A stretch of DNA of 64,000 nt, from contig OY978108.1 of NCBI GenBank assembly GCA_963854735.1, positions 248,001 through 312,000 on the forward strand, in the 5' to 3' direction. Position 1 is the stretch's first letter, and each line of letters begins with the position of its first letter. The notes below the pieces were generated by a model. It was not told the DNA's origin. It made no database searches and saw only the letters and a program-made list of their open reading frames with translations. The stretch is from Marvania coccoides. Lineage: Eukaryota > Chlorophyta > Trebouxiophyceae > Chlorellales > Chlorellaceae. The position numbers were made by a program, and so were the translations under genes. Below, in pieces: positions 46,558-57,842 of this stretch.

Positions 46558-47030
46558 ATGAGGGTGGATCCAGACAAGTTTTTGACGGAGTTAAACAAGC
46601 TGTTTGAAAAGACAAAGTCCAAAGGATCGGTGTTCATCACCATGAAGCGAAGTGAGTTATCATGCGATTTCTGATTGGCTGCCATTTTTGGCTGTGTAGC
46701 AGTCCTCTAATACCCGCCATCGATGCCACTCTTCGTGCAGCCGCCGAAAAGCCCAAGCGGAGCAAAGATGTGGTCGCCCAAGCGGACCACAAGTGTTTGG
46801 TTAGGGCCACCGACGGCAAACGAAAAATCAGCGCCACACTAGCAGGGCGGAACCTGGCGCGATTTCAAGACTCGTACGACACAATTTTAAAGGTACGCGG
46901 GGGGCTATTTTGAAGAAACCCGTTTATTTTAAACAGACCATGTGCCGCTTATTTTTTATCTCTTGTCCCCCATTGCACGCAGGCTCACATGGATGCGCTG
47001 AAAAAGAGGGAAAGGAAGCCCAAGAAGTAG
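46558..47030 (+). CDS. SRP14: signal recognition particle 14 kDa subunit
   Basis: Three exons (46558-46651, 46741-46892, 46983-47030), GT-AG, 97 residues. SRP14 with SRP9 forms the Alu domain of the particle, which slows translation while the nascent chain is targeted to the ER. Family features: the N-terminal DKFLTELNKLFEKTKSKGSV helix-strand (the SRP14 hallmark FL.EL..LF), the central CLVRATDGKRKISATL strand pair and LARFQDSYDTILKAHMD, ending in a basic tail KKRERKPKK. The length is close to that of plant and animal SRP14, with a shorter loop between the first two strands. Confidence 0.92.
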
Positions 47031-47515
47031 ATTGGCGACAGGCACGGGAAGAGAGGCGTTGACAATAGGGAAAGGCCCTCTTTTCTGCTCCATGCGGCAG
47101 GCGACAATGAATAAATGATTCTTGCTGCTTCAATTTTGATAACCTTTTAATGTTTTTGTACAAATACGTGTTTAGAGCGCATTAAGACATAGTTATATTA
47201 CTATATTTTTTAAGCTTTCAATTGTCAACGGTTTCAAGGGACGGTGGCAAAGCTTGCGAAGGTTTTTCTGTAGGGACCTTGCTGCAGCGGGCGCGTAGCC
47301 CTATTAACTGCTTGTAGCCTTTGGTGCAGAGGTGCAGCGGCGGAGGTTTCGAAGGGAGGAGGTGGTGGAGGTCACCCCCCAAAAAAAACCAATTCCCAAA
47401 AAATATTCGAAAAGCAAACGCCCACCAACAAGGCCTCAGAAAATAATAACAATTAAATCAAAATCTTGGAAGAAACCCAGAATTTTCCCGCTGGTTCCAT
47501 GTCTCCTCCCACGCA
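47031..47515. other. intergenic region SRP14 / F-box gene
   Basis: 3' flank of SRP14 (GAATAAATG near 47108) and promoter of the next F-box gene. No additional gene is supported. Confidence 0.5.
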
Positions 47516-49052
47516 ATGAGCGCAGACTCGGATCATTTTTTCAAGATCACAGACATCGGACCTGGCCCTCTCGCCTGCATTTTGAAAGAGCTTCCTGTCA
47601 AGGACGTATGTCGGGCCGCGGAAACGAGCCGGGCGTTCCGAGAGGCCGCTGCCAGCGACACGGTTTGGGAGGCCAAAGCTCGAGAGATTTTTCCACCACT
47701 GACCACAGTGTCAAGGGGCCCAGGCCTTCACAGCTACCCCACCTTCCGTGACCTGGTACAAGATGACAACCGACGGGGCGCTTCGCTGGTGACCACTCTC
47801 GAGAATGTCGGGTAGGCCCCCCAAACTCAATTTTTTCACACCTCAGCGGTGTTTTCAATAGTCGTATGGACACTTTCCTTGCTGTTTTCAAAACTGAAGG
47901 AGTGCTCAAAGTGGTCTTTGTAGTTGTGACTACAAGTACAACCGCCCAAACTATTACTTCGACTGCGTGGTGACTGCCATTGAGTTGGACCGAACTACCG
48001 ATGAACTCAAAGTGTTCTACGACGCCAGAGGCGAGGCTGACCTCAGGCGAGCCCTCATTTCTGCGCATCTAGCTCTTTGGTTCCAGCTCCTCCCCCTTGT
48101 CCTTCCCATTTCAGCACCCCAGACCTTGCGAATGAATTTTCAAAAGTAATGTAATGACGTGTCGGCTGTATTATATTAATTTCCCTGCGTTGTCCATGCA
48201 TTTTATCGCTGTTTCAGGGACCCAATGACCTCCTCCATCGGCGTTGTTGTCCACCACGACAACGTCGGCCGCAGAGAGCTCCGCTTGCGGGCTGCAGCAG
48301 TCACAACCCACAGGCGGGAGCTGCTCGCCCTGGCTGAGCGCCTGGAGCCCAGAATCACGCACGACCCAGATGCCGCGGCGCGGCACCACAGCGCGCTGGT
48401 GGCACTGAACGCCGCCACCGCGCGAATGGTGGGGATGAGGCGGGAGCTCTCTGAGGAGTCCTCTGCGTCGGCGGGCTTTGGGGACCTGGTGACAGTGCTG
48501 AGGCCCAGCAACAACGTCTGGGCTGTTGAACCGCGCCCTGGCCACTTCAAGGTGCGCTTTTTTGCCTTCTTTTCGGTCTTTTGTGGGGAATTTTAGACTG
48601 GAAGTCAGTGCTTGATGATCTATCACCCTTTTCAAACTATAAATATCATAAATGCATGTGTATTAAAGCGAAACAATGTGCACTTCTGTTTACAGGGCTG
48701 CTTGACTTTCCCGCAGATCTCGCAAATCGACTCCCTTGCAGCAGAGCTTCCGGCTTCATACCGCCTCAAGCAAGGAGTGGCAACGCTGGGAATGGACCTC
48801 CTGTTTTGTTACGCCTGTCCCATTCCAATCTTGCCGCACCCCCAAATGGTCGATTATCACCACGCTGCGATTCTCAAAATCCGGCCCGGCGCAACGCTGG
48901 CTGGCGCCTTCAAGGCTGCCTCCTACGCCGTGCCTGGGGCCACCATGCAGCGGTTGAAGGAGGAAAGTGCGGAGGAAGAGCGCCAGCGGTGGGCGCTGGC
49001 CGCGGTGGAGATTTCGGCAGACCGAAATTTTGACGAGTGGTTTGTTAGCTGA
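47516..49052 (+). CDS. F-box protein with unrecognised C-terminal domain (not array type)
   Basis: Exons 47516-47811, 47924-48046, 48218-48551 and 48696-49052 give 369 residues with consistent phases. The F-box lies at about 16-55 (GPLACILKELPVKDVCRAAE, then SRAFREAAASDTVWEAKAREI). It resembles the plant-type F-box followed by a linker (PTFRDLVQDDNRRG). The rest includes YYFDCVVTAIELDR and an Ala/Arg-rich helical part, and ends VEISADRNFDEWFVS. It does not carry the WGWRIEVDDA unit of the array genes. The second intron appears to start with GC (CTCAG|GCGAGC); no GT donor fits the phase. Probable SCF adaptor with an unknown target. Confidence 0.72.
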
Positions 49053-49701
49053 ATTTTTAATTTTATTTGATTAATAGATTGAATCGAACGTGTGGGGGTT
49101 GGGAGAAGTTATAGGTTACACACTGAATCGGCAAGCAAGAAATGGAAATTTTTGAAATGAGAGCATGGACAGGCATGCATGAAAAAAGCAAATGAGTACG
49201 CTGGAGAGGAAAGAAAAAAAATAAGCAGAGTCCGATCAATGCATTCTTAAGTCAGCATTTCGGTGATACACATGAATGGACTCACGCACCAACCAATGTA
49301 CCAATCTGAGAATTCACAACCAATGATCGGCGGTGGTTGAACATTTTAATATACTTTGGAAAAAGAACGGTGAGGAGAAGGAGAGACTTAGAGACTTCAG
49401 GGGATGGGGAAAAGGCGTCAAAACGAATATAGAGTCGAGTACAGGACAAACAAATTACGGTTTGGTATCCTTTATTTTTGGAGAAAAAAGCCCAGGGCTT
49501 TATTTATTGCATTTCACCGAACTAGGGAGTGGACACTATTATTGAATATGAAGAAGAAAATACCTTTGGAAAGCTTGATCATTGTGTGCAACTCGTCTTA
49601 AGGAAAAAGAAGTCGTATTTTCTTATTCAGGAGGTAAATAAAATTCCAATTCTTCATTGTTGAGGTTTTATTGATGGGAAAAAAGAAAATGTGGTGGTCA
49701 C
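49053..49701. other. convergent intergenic region, F-box gene / RWP-RK1
   Basis: A-rich on both flanks, containing the 3' UTRs of two convergent genes. Open frames here (for example 49333-49545) are A-rich and lack coding character. Confidence 0.5.
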
Positions 49702-51050
49702 TTATCTACCAGAGCCGTAGGGACCGTGGTCTCCGCCAGGCGCCATGAGAGCTTGTAGAAGGGCCAGCACCGCGGTCGGATCGATGCCTGGAATGCCACC
49801 TCCTGAAACCATTTTGGAGGCCCCAGAACTGCCAAACTGGGAGGCAAAGTCTGGAAAGTTGACTGAGGGCTCCTGCGACGAAAACCCATTGGCAGCGGTG
49901 GAAGGAAAGTGCATGCTGGACATGCTGGGCGGCGGCTCATGGGTGGTAGTTGCCAGGTGGTTGGCGGTTGGCCACGACAGTGATTGCATCGCCGCCGGTA
50001 GCTGGGCAGCTGCTTCTCCCATTTTGGGCGCTACGCCCAAAGAAAGCAGCGTGGGATCCAGCGCGGCGGGCATGTCAGTGAAGTACCGCGGGACTGGGCG
50101 ACTGGCGTCTGCCGGTGCTACTGCCGGCACGCCCCATCGCTCCGTCGAGTCGTCCCCTGATGGCTCAGCAGCGATGGCGGTGGTCCCGGGGCTGTACTCC
50201 GTTATAGCCGCTGTCGGCAGTGCTAGAGGCTGCTGCGCACCAATTGACGTTCGTTGCACATCAACGGGGGGGCGCTGCTGCTGGTAGGCGCGCTTGCGCT
50301 GGCTGTACGGCCAGCGGGAGACGCCGAATTTTCGAGTTATTCTCTTCAGGATTGTCATGCAGACGCCGAGCTTTTCGCAGGCTTGTTCTGCGGGGGCGTT
50401 GAAGCACTCGGAGAGCTCTTCAAAGGTGATGTCAGAGGAGTACCGGCCTGAAAAGAAAGGGAACGAGGGAACGTGAGTGAGGCAAATGCTAGTTGTGTTT
50501 ACGAATGTGCACAAGGAGGAGTGTTGAGCAGGAAGATTGAGTGGTTGGGGGTCTGTATAGGAAGCTGGTAGGCAGAAAAAGAAGTAGAAGTATTGGGTGC
50601 CCGCTTGGTTGGAATGGACAATAGGACCGTGAAGGGTTTAGGGCGAAGGGATGAAAGGTTTAGGGCGAAGGGAAAATCGGTGGCAAAAGACGCAGAGCGA
50701 ACCAGAATTACAATACGCGGAGGGGTCACCCAAGGGTCAGGGGTCCGGCAGTAAATCTCCACTACGCAACGAGCAAAATCTGGGGCGAGAGGCGAGATAC
50801 CCTCATAAAATGGGCATTAGTGGTGAGAAGAGCAGCGAACGCGCGCCCGGGGGCTGAAAAAACCGAAGCTCAAAATTCAACCCGACACAAATCTTGAAAA
50901 AAACGAGAGACTGAGGTCGCCTCCTCTATACGAAAAACACGATGTTTTCATACCTGCTTTAGTTCGTTTTCGACTGCGTGGCATATGCTGAGCGTCTTGC
51001 TTCTTGATTTCCCTCGTTTGTGACATGACGTTTCCGAACGAAATACACAT
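49702..51050 (-). CDS. atypical RWP-RK transcription factor 1
   Basis: Two exons, 51050-50954 and 50447-49702, 280 residues. The exon junction joins RSRKRTKAG to RYSSDITFEELSECFN, so the RWP-RK domain (about 33-82) continues through ACEKLGVCMTILKRITRKFG and SRWPYSQRKR. The name motif is altered: RWPY is followed by SQRK where RK is expected directly. The N-terminal RSRKRTK is a likely nuclear signal. The C-terminus is Pro/Ala/Ser rich, with SRPVPRYFTDMPAALDPTLL shared in diverged form with the two neighbours. RWP-RK proteins of this RKD-like size control nitrogen responses and gamete or sex determination in green algae; which applies here is unknown. ATG 51050 is one of two possible starts; the other is 8 codons in. 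Confidence 0.8.
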
Positions 51051-52723
51051 GCCGCCGGCTCCCCCGCAGCCTCTCAATGATCTGGTTGCGACTTTGGGGG
51101 CATCATTAAAGTATAGATGACGGTATGACAGTTAATTAATCTGACGACCTTTTTCCCATTGATGCTACTACAGTAGAAAGTCGAACTTGCGCGCGCGTTT
51201 TGGTCTTGCTTGAAGCAATTTGCTTCCCGCCCCTCATTTCTCTCGCAGAGAAAGAGCAGGGACGGCCAAAGGAGACGGGCTGCCGTCGCTTGGCATAAAC
51301 TGTCAAGTTGAGCTTGGGCGGCTCTCTGAGTGAGTCTCTCATCAATTTCTGTATGCCGGTCTTGCTGGAATAGATCTATTCTGAAGAGGTAGCATACTGG
51401 CGTATTGGTTTAATGCACATAGATGAAATCTGGCGCACTGATACGCAGGGCCCTGCGAATGCGCGTCCCCGCCCAAAACTGTAAACACTAGCAGTGGAGG
51501 TTTGGTGGTGGTGTTTCGTAGGGGACATGGTGGGCAGGAAGAGCTATAAAGGTGATCATGTGTGAGTCACACGTGTCAAACCACTCATTGGCCGAGGCCT
51601 TGAGCGGATGTATCATGGGTAATAAAAAGAGAAAATCACACGGGGGGCATAGAAAGTTGGTAAAGGGCAATGCATTTGTCTGCGCCGAAAGACGAAGCTT
51701 AGAAGAAGAAGAAAAAAATGGAAGCTGGAAAAAGAAGAAATAGTACCCGGGTGCGTATTCAATAAAACAAATATTTTAAGGAATAAGCTGGGATAAACTG
51801 ATGTTTCCTTGAAAGAGAGCGAGGAACAAGAAATAAGGAATAGGTGCGTTCCATCCAAATGTGATTCTGGGGACTCTTAAATCATATTTTGTTTAGAAAT
51901 AGGACGAGCTTAATTATCCTCGGAGTATATTGGGCATATGAAAAAAATGTGAAAAAGGTGGGGCCTCGATGTTTTTCATATGTGGCTCTTGATGGGACAA
52001 TTAGAAAGCATCGACGCATGGAGATGGAATAAAGCCGCGCATTCATTTGCAGAAAGCTAGCTAACTCTTACGTCTTGCCGTGCATGCTTTCAAAAGCGTT
52101 GGCTGCACGCGGCAAATTTTTTCGTCAGGCTTTCTGCGTACTTGATGGACAAGAATGATGGGGAGGAAGATGGAGAGATGGGCGTAAGTAGAAATGTATG
52201 CTCATATGTTTATCATTGAAACAAAAGGGGGAGAGTAGGTCGCCCTCACAATAGAAAGAGCAAACGCGGGAGGTAAAAAAGAAAGGGTTTTTTCTTTCCG
52301 AACATTATACAGTGGCAAATTGAAGAATGCGCAAAGTGAAAGAGGAAGCAGCTCTGCATGAAATGTACTACAGTTAAGCAAGGGGGGGTGGGGTGGGGAA
52401 CAGAGAAGGAACAAAATGAAAGAGAAGAAGGTTTGGCAGCAACGGAAAAGCAGGGCGTAATAAAACCTCTCTTCCCGTGCGCAGTGGTATCCCAAAAGCC
52501 CCGAAAAAGGTTAAAAAATAAGTTGCCGGAGGCTTGATATTCTATGATGTTTGTTTATTTGAAAAAGAACTGGATATATTTGATACAAACTAGAAAACTA
52601 GCAGGGAGAGAAAGAAAGAAAGAAAACGGAAAAGAAGCCCTCTCAGGTAGTTCACACGGGTCCAGGCATAATCGCCCACAAACAGGGGGGTAGATCCGTC
52701 GAGATAATGGCAGGGCGGGCTTT
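51051..52723. other. intergenic region between RWP-RK1 and RWP-RK2
   Basis: 1.7 kb of mostly purine-rich sequence (GAAAGA and GGGG runs). The small frames present have no recognisable domain, no splice support and low-complexity translations. I see nothing I can call; it presumably holds the RWP-RK1 promoter and the 3' UTR of RWP-RK2. Confidence 0.45.
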
Positions 52724-54046
52724 TCATCCAACGCTGCCAGCCGCCAGCGGCCTTTCCGGCAGGGACTCGGCTGCGTGTTTCACCAGAGCGTCTCTCACGT
52801 ATGGACTGGCCAGCAGCGCGTGCAAAAGCGCGGTAGTGGACGTCGAGTCTGGGGCCTGCTCGCCGCCCACGCTGCATTTGCCCGCTGAAGCTATCAGCCG
52901 AAGGAGGGAGTCCTCTGCTGCCGCTGCTCCTGGCGGCAGAAAAACGAACCCCTGCTGCTGCGAACTGTCGTCATTCGCAGGGTTATCCCTCATCGCAAAA
53001 GAACCCCCCGAAAGAGGGGGTATTGAGTCGGCAGCGCCATCGCCAGCGCTCCAGGCGTGAGCAGGAGGAGCACGAGTGGCGCTCGGCGTTTGCAGCTCCT
53101 GCTGCTGAGCCTGCTGCGGTGGGCTTTCCAGCACGCCCAGCGATGCCAACATGGTCTCCAGCGCTACAGGGTCGTCGGAGACGTGCCTGACGACGGGTCT
53201 GCTGGCGCCACGAGGAGTGGGAGGCGCCTCCCACTGTGCTGCCGACCCCGCTGCCGTTGAGCTGTCTGCAAAGGTTGGCGGGCGGGCGTGAGGATTGCGG
53301 GGGGCGGGGACGACGTTGCCTGAGGTCAGACTGAACGGGCTCGTGGGCCGCTGCTGCTGCTGCTGCTGTCTAGGCGGCCGAAACTGATGGTGAGCAATGG
53401 CAGCAGCGTCATCCGGAAAAGGCAGCAGCTGCTGCTGGGACTGCAGTAGGAAGGCAACGCGGGTAAGGGCGTTAACTACGGGTATTTTAAGGGTTTATTT
53501 TGAAAGAAAAACGACTCCCCCACCTTGACTGGTTTCTTGTAGGGCCACCGCGTCAAGCCGAACTTTCTGGCAGTGCGTTTCAAAACGGTGACGCCCAAAC
53601 CCAGTTGCTCGCAGGCTTGGCTTGTGGGGAGGTGGAAGTGCCTGGTGCGGAGGGGCGCAAAATTGTGAAGTGTTCGTTCAGAAACAGAGTGGATGTGCCA
53701 AGTGAGATGAAACACAACGCGCAAAAAATGGCCAGCTCCCAAGCGACTCACCTCTGCAGATCATCCCACGTGATGTCTGAGGTGTAGACTCCTAGTTTGG
53801 CAAAAGCGGAATTCTAATTGAGGTTGTTCATAACCGCCGTCCTGGCATTGAGACAGACATCGAAATCTTACCAGCCTTTGTTCTCTTCCTTGACCTCGCG
53901 ACAGGCTGCTCGGTCGGCGGCACGGTGGCGCGGGACGTTCTTTTCGAATTTTGATTGAATGCCACGACATTTACCAAATTTTCAGCGCCAGAGGGCTGCG
54001 CCGCGTACCCAGTGGGATCCACGGGGAACGCTGGGACTCCAGCCAT
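52724..54046 (-). CDS. atypical RWP-RK transcription factor 2
   Basis: Four exons (54046-53872, 53791-53752, 53641-53524, 53440-52724), GT-AG, 349 residues. N-terminal region ends ARSRKRTKAG; the RWP-RK domain then reads VYTSDITWDDLQRHFHLPTS, ACEQLGLGVTVLKRTARKFG and TRWPYKKPVK. RWPYKK replaces the usual RWPYRK. The 40-nt second exon splits the first helix of the domain. The long tail has poly-Gln runs, a conserved SRPVVRHVSDDPVALETML block, and a final helical section (LLHALLASPYVRDALVKHAA). It is the middle member of three tandem paralogues in the same direction. Expected to be nuclear and DNA binding. Confidence 0.82.
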
Positions 54047-55323
54047 TTCGGATCACTGTCGCAAATAAAACTAAAGAGGCGGGACCGGAAAGTGGCGACA
54101 TGAGAAGTCGACGAGCAAGAATTCTTTTTATTTATTTCGAAATACTAAATCGTCAAATTTGGCCACAATTCGAAAAATGAATGCACCTCAAAATAAATAT
54201 CTCAGGGGGGGTAGGCTTGATGACCAACGTGGCAAACGACGAGTTGCGCTCTGCCTGCGGGCTCTGAGAAATGCTCATACGAAGACTGTCCAGTTGAGTC
54301 CATCTCCTTCTTTGCAATTGAACTTGATGACAGCTATCCCTCATTTCAGCTGATTAAAAAGAGTGGAAGCGCCCTTCCATCAGTGTATTTGAATTAATAA
54401 AACTCTTGGGGTCGTCGGGGTTACAAAAGTTGCCGAAGCGTCATTACAAGTTTAATAGCGGAGATGGAAGACAGCAGAATGAAATATGGCTGGAACAAAG
54501 GATTGGTGCGTATTATTTGATAATAGCAGTGGGGAAAGGAACGTAAAAACCAGTGGGGGGTCTTATTATAATCATGGAGTGGCAGTGTAGTGTGAGGCAC
54601 AAAAACATTTGATCATATATATATGTATGCGTATATAAACCATCAAAGGCCAGAGTCTCGGCATCAGAATGTTGGTTGGATTGGCCTTTCCACACTCGCT
54701 ATTATTAAGCATGAAAGGGAGGCAAAATCAGATAGGGGAAGCGTGGCAGAAAAAGAATCAGGTATGCAAACAGCCCTCTGGAATTTATAGGAAAAGGGGG
54801 ATGGCACAGCAGCAAAGCTATCAAAATTAAAATGAAGTGGAATGGAAGGAAGGAAAACAGAAAAAGGATGGCTTGGCAATCCACCAGAACTGGAGCATCA
54901 GACGCTCAAAAGAAAAGGTAACATCAAGAAAAGAACCGAATCGTGGAGGGGAGGAATACATATGATGCAGGCATTTCCCCCGTTATTTGATTTACTATAG
55001 GAAAACGGAGACGGTCAAAACCGCCTGGCGTTATCAGTTGGGAAAAAAATAGCAGAGCATAATCATCAGCGGGGCTTGAATACCAGCCAACAAGAATGCA
55101 CTAGCGGGAGGAAACAACCGAAGAGAGCGGGAGAAAGGGGCTAAGTGAAGGGCCATGGTACAACGCCCAACACCGCAAAAAACAAATCATGAAATTCTGG
55201 GTCTGAATGGAATGCAAAAATAATACCGAGGGGGGGGGCAGATGGGATGGTGTGATTAGGAAGCTAGTTCGTTATGAAATAAAATGAATGAAGGCAGGGA
55301 GGCATGCGGGCTACAGGGCACGC
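54047..55323. other. intergenic region between RWP-RK2 and RWP-RK3
   Basis: About 1.3 kb, A-rich with scattered purine tracts, including an ATATATATATG run near 54616. No gene, RNA or repeat is recognised. Confidence 0.45.
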
Positions 55324-56643
55324 CTAAACTGCAAAATTCGCATTGCTACGGGACATTGCCAGTCTCTCAACCGCCCGCCGAGCTTCCGGCAGGGACAGCA
55401 GCACCTGCAGCAGGGCGCCTGCGCCGCCCGGATGCTGCGCGCTGCCCACCACCAGACGCATCAGCGAATCGTCTGCTGCTGCCCCCTGCAGCAAGCGGGA
55501 GAGGGTCTCGGTGGGGACGCCAAAGCCCGCCTCCGCTTTTCCCGCTGCTGCCAGCTGCTCAGCCCCGTGCAGGGTCTGCGCTGCGTGCAGACTGTGCCCA
55601 CTAGTGTGTCCTACGCCCAGTGTGTCCAGGATGGGCTGCATCGTGTCAGGATCGTCTGAAATGTGTCGGGCGACGGGGCGGCACGCTTCGCGCGGGGTGT
55701 CGGGCGCCTGCCACTGCGAAACGTACAGAATGGGGCGCGTCGCGGGGGGCACCACGAAGGGGCTCGGCCTGGGGCGGGAGGTGACGGCGTCCGAGTAGTG
55801 AGTCACCTGAGGTTGGCGATGGTCCCGCTGGTGGTCCCGCTGATGCTGTGGAGGCATTCCTGCAGTGTTCAGCGCGCTTCCAGGCGGGGTTTTCTTGGTG
55901 GAGCCGCTCTCAAACTCGGAAGTGCTTTCGTCCGACCCCTGCAGCCAAAAAAAAGGGGGCGGAATTTTGAGATGGAAGGTACAGTTTTTTCTTATTGACG
56001 GGCAGGTCACGGGTTTGTATTATAACGCAAATTTATTGGGCTGGTTCTCGGGATTTTCCGTGAATGGGATTTCCTAGGCAGTATCCTGCTCTATGACAGG
56101 GTTTTGCTGTGGTAAAATAATAAAAAAGCCATGTGGCCGCGTTGGCGGGTCTTATTTTATTTTTCCCGCTGCTGTCCCGCCGGCTATTTTTATTTTGTTT
56201 CGCTTACCTTGGACACGGGTTTCTTGTAGGGCCACACTTTGATGCCATGGTTTCGTGCGCAGCGCTTGAAGATCGTGAGCCCCACGCCCAGCTTGTTGGC
56301 TGCCTGGCGTGCCGGCAGGTGAAACCATTTCTCCAGGTCGCTCAGCCGGATGTCCGAGGCATAAATCTGGCAAAGAAAGGGAGGGGAGATGGGCGAGGTC
56401 GGGAAAGGGATGAGAGGTCGAAGAATTAATGGGGAAATAAGAGAAAAAATGGTACTGCTCCTGTACACGCACCCCTGCCTTCGTCCGTTTCCTGCTGCGT
56501 TCGGGGGCGGGAAACTGCGCGGACGGAGCGTTAGAGTAGTCAAGGATGGTGGAGTCTCCAAGAAAGGGGTGGACATTCTCGCTCAAAACTTGCGATGAAT
56601 GTGGAGGCTGATAGTGAAAGGGGGCCTGGCATTCGCCACCCAT
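55324..56643 (-). CDS. atypical RWP-RK transcription factor 3
   Basis: Three exons (56643-56473, 56366-56208, 55938-55324), phase 0 junctions, 314 residues. ERSRKRTKAG is followed by IYASDIRLSDLEKWFHLPAR, AANKLGVGLTIFKRCARNHG and KVWPYKKPVSK. Here even the Arg of RWP is replaced (VWPYKK), so this is the most degenerate domain of the three; the helix residues around LGVG.T.FK are kept. The tail contains CRPVARHISDDPDTMQPILD and ends with a helical block (ALLQVLLSLPEARRAVERLA). It shares the intron position after KAG with both neighbours. It could still bind DNA, since the third-helix core is intact. Confidence 0.82.
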
Positions 56644-57842
56644 TAGGTTCGGTTTGAAACGATTTCACAACAAAAAAAGCTTAAATTTAATATAGTTTTG
56701 CAGAACGCGTCGAGAAAAACACAAAAGGAGAGGCGAGAAATGGAAAGGCGCGATACATTGGCCACTGCCCGCGAATGCCCGATGCTCTCAAAATACCACT
56801 GTCGAACTTTTATTACGGATAACGGTTTGGCAGAAGCGCGAGAGGTCAACAAAAAAATAAAGGGAAAAAGTTGCTATTCTCAATTTTCGCGCGCGTCGCG
56901 ATCTGCTTTCTATCGTCTGCGTGCCAAGAATTTTGGGGAAACACTTTTGGGATCGCAGATCTGGAAGATCTATAGATATAAAAACAGAAAGTTCCTCCAC
57001 GATACGAAAAATCCATGTCCTCACAGCCAACTACAATAGCAGCCTTATCTTCACTAGAAACCGCTTGTCCCCACGCATGACACATGCTCCCCCACCTGCC
57101 CCGGACCCAGCCACAGGAATCGGCTAAATTTCTTTTTCCTCACACTTCCCATAGGGGCGATTTATTGCCCCTCAAGTCATCCCCGTTGGGGTCTTTGTTT
57201 TGTTTTGTTTAGTTATTTTTGCCTCAGGGTGCCATCCTGCGCCCTTCTGTCTTCCGAGGGCTGTCTATGCGTGGATGTTAAATGGCGTGGGGCGGCAGTG
57301 CGGCTGGCGCTCGAACCTGCCGACAAACTAGCAGCGGGCGGCGTGGAGGTTGGAAATCGGCGCAACTGGCATTCAGGGCGAGAGCTACGGCTGGCGATTG
57401 GGCGGAGCTATGGCTGGAGTTCAACGAGCGGCGGTGATGCGGATGGTGACCGGCGTTGATGACTTGCATGCATTTGCCTTTTATAGGGGCGAATTATCGC
57501 CCCTTCAGTCACCCCTTTGGGTTTTTTTGTTTTTTTTTGTAGTAACTACAGCGTAAATGCGAAATCAAGGCGCACCGTGGAACGCCGCCTCGAAAATGTT
57601 CATTCACGAGTTCAGATTGCTTCCCAGCGCTCCCTTCCACTGTCGCCGCCATGCAACCTCCTTCCAACCGCACTCCCGCTTGGGCAGCAGATTGAACGCC
57701 CACCCTTTCTGGCGAACACATTGCCGTGTTTTGAAAAAATTGCCGTGGACATTGACATGACCTAACTAAACTAAACGTTTTTATTTGTTGAACAGTGTTG
57801 TCATATTTCTAGCCATTCGTTCATTTTCTCCGGAGAGCTCTC
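56644..57842. other. intergenic region RWP-RK3 / ZADH2 with dispersed repeat
   Basis: 56644-57150 is AT-rich with no credible gene. 57151-57530 is a dispersed repeat (listed separately). 57540-57842 contains short frames without support and the 3' flank of the reductase gene. Confidence 0.5.
57151..57530 (+). repeat. dispersed hairpin-flanked repeat, copy 2
   Basis: The core from about 57205 to 57485 matches 33905-34170 in reverse orientation. It is bracketed by two directly repeated palindromic segments 332 bp apart: GGGGCGATTTATTGCCCC (57154-57171) and GGGGCGAATTATCGCCCC (57486-57503), each preceded by ATA and followed by a TC/CAGTC..CCCC..TTGGG block. This direct repeat of a palindrome suggests either a short-LTR-like element or one monomer plus of a tandem satellite. 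Confidence 0.75.

Noticed and set aside
56698..57039. Plus-strand frame of 113 codons between RWP-RK3 and the repeat
   Set aside because: Lys/Arg-rich by composition, overlapped by equal frames on the other strand, no domain.
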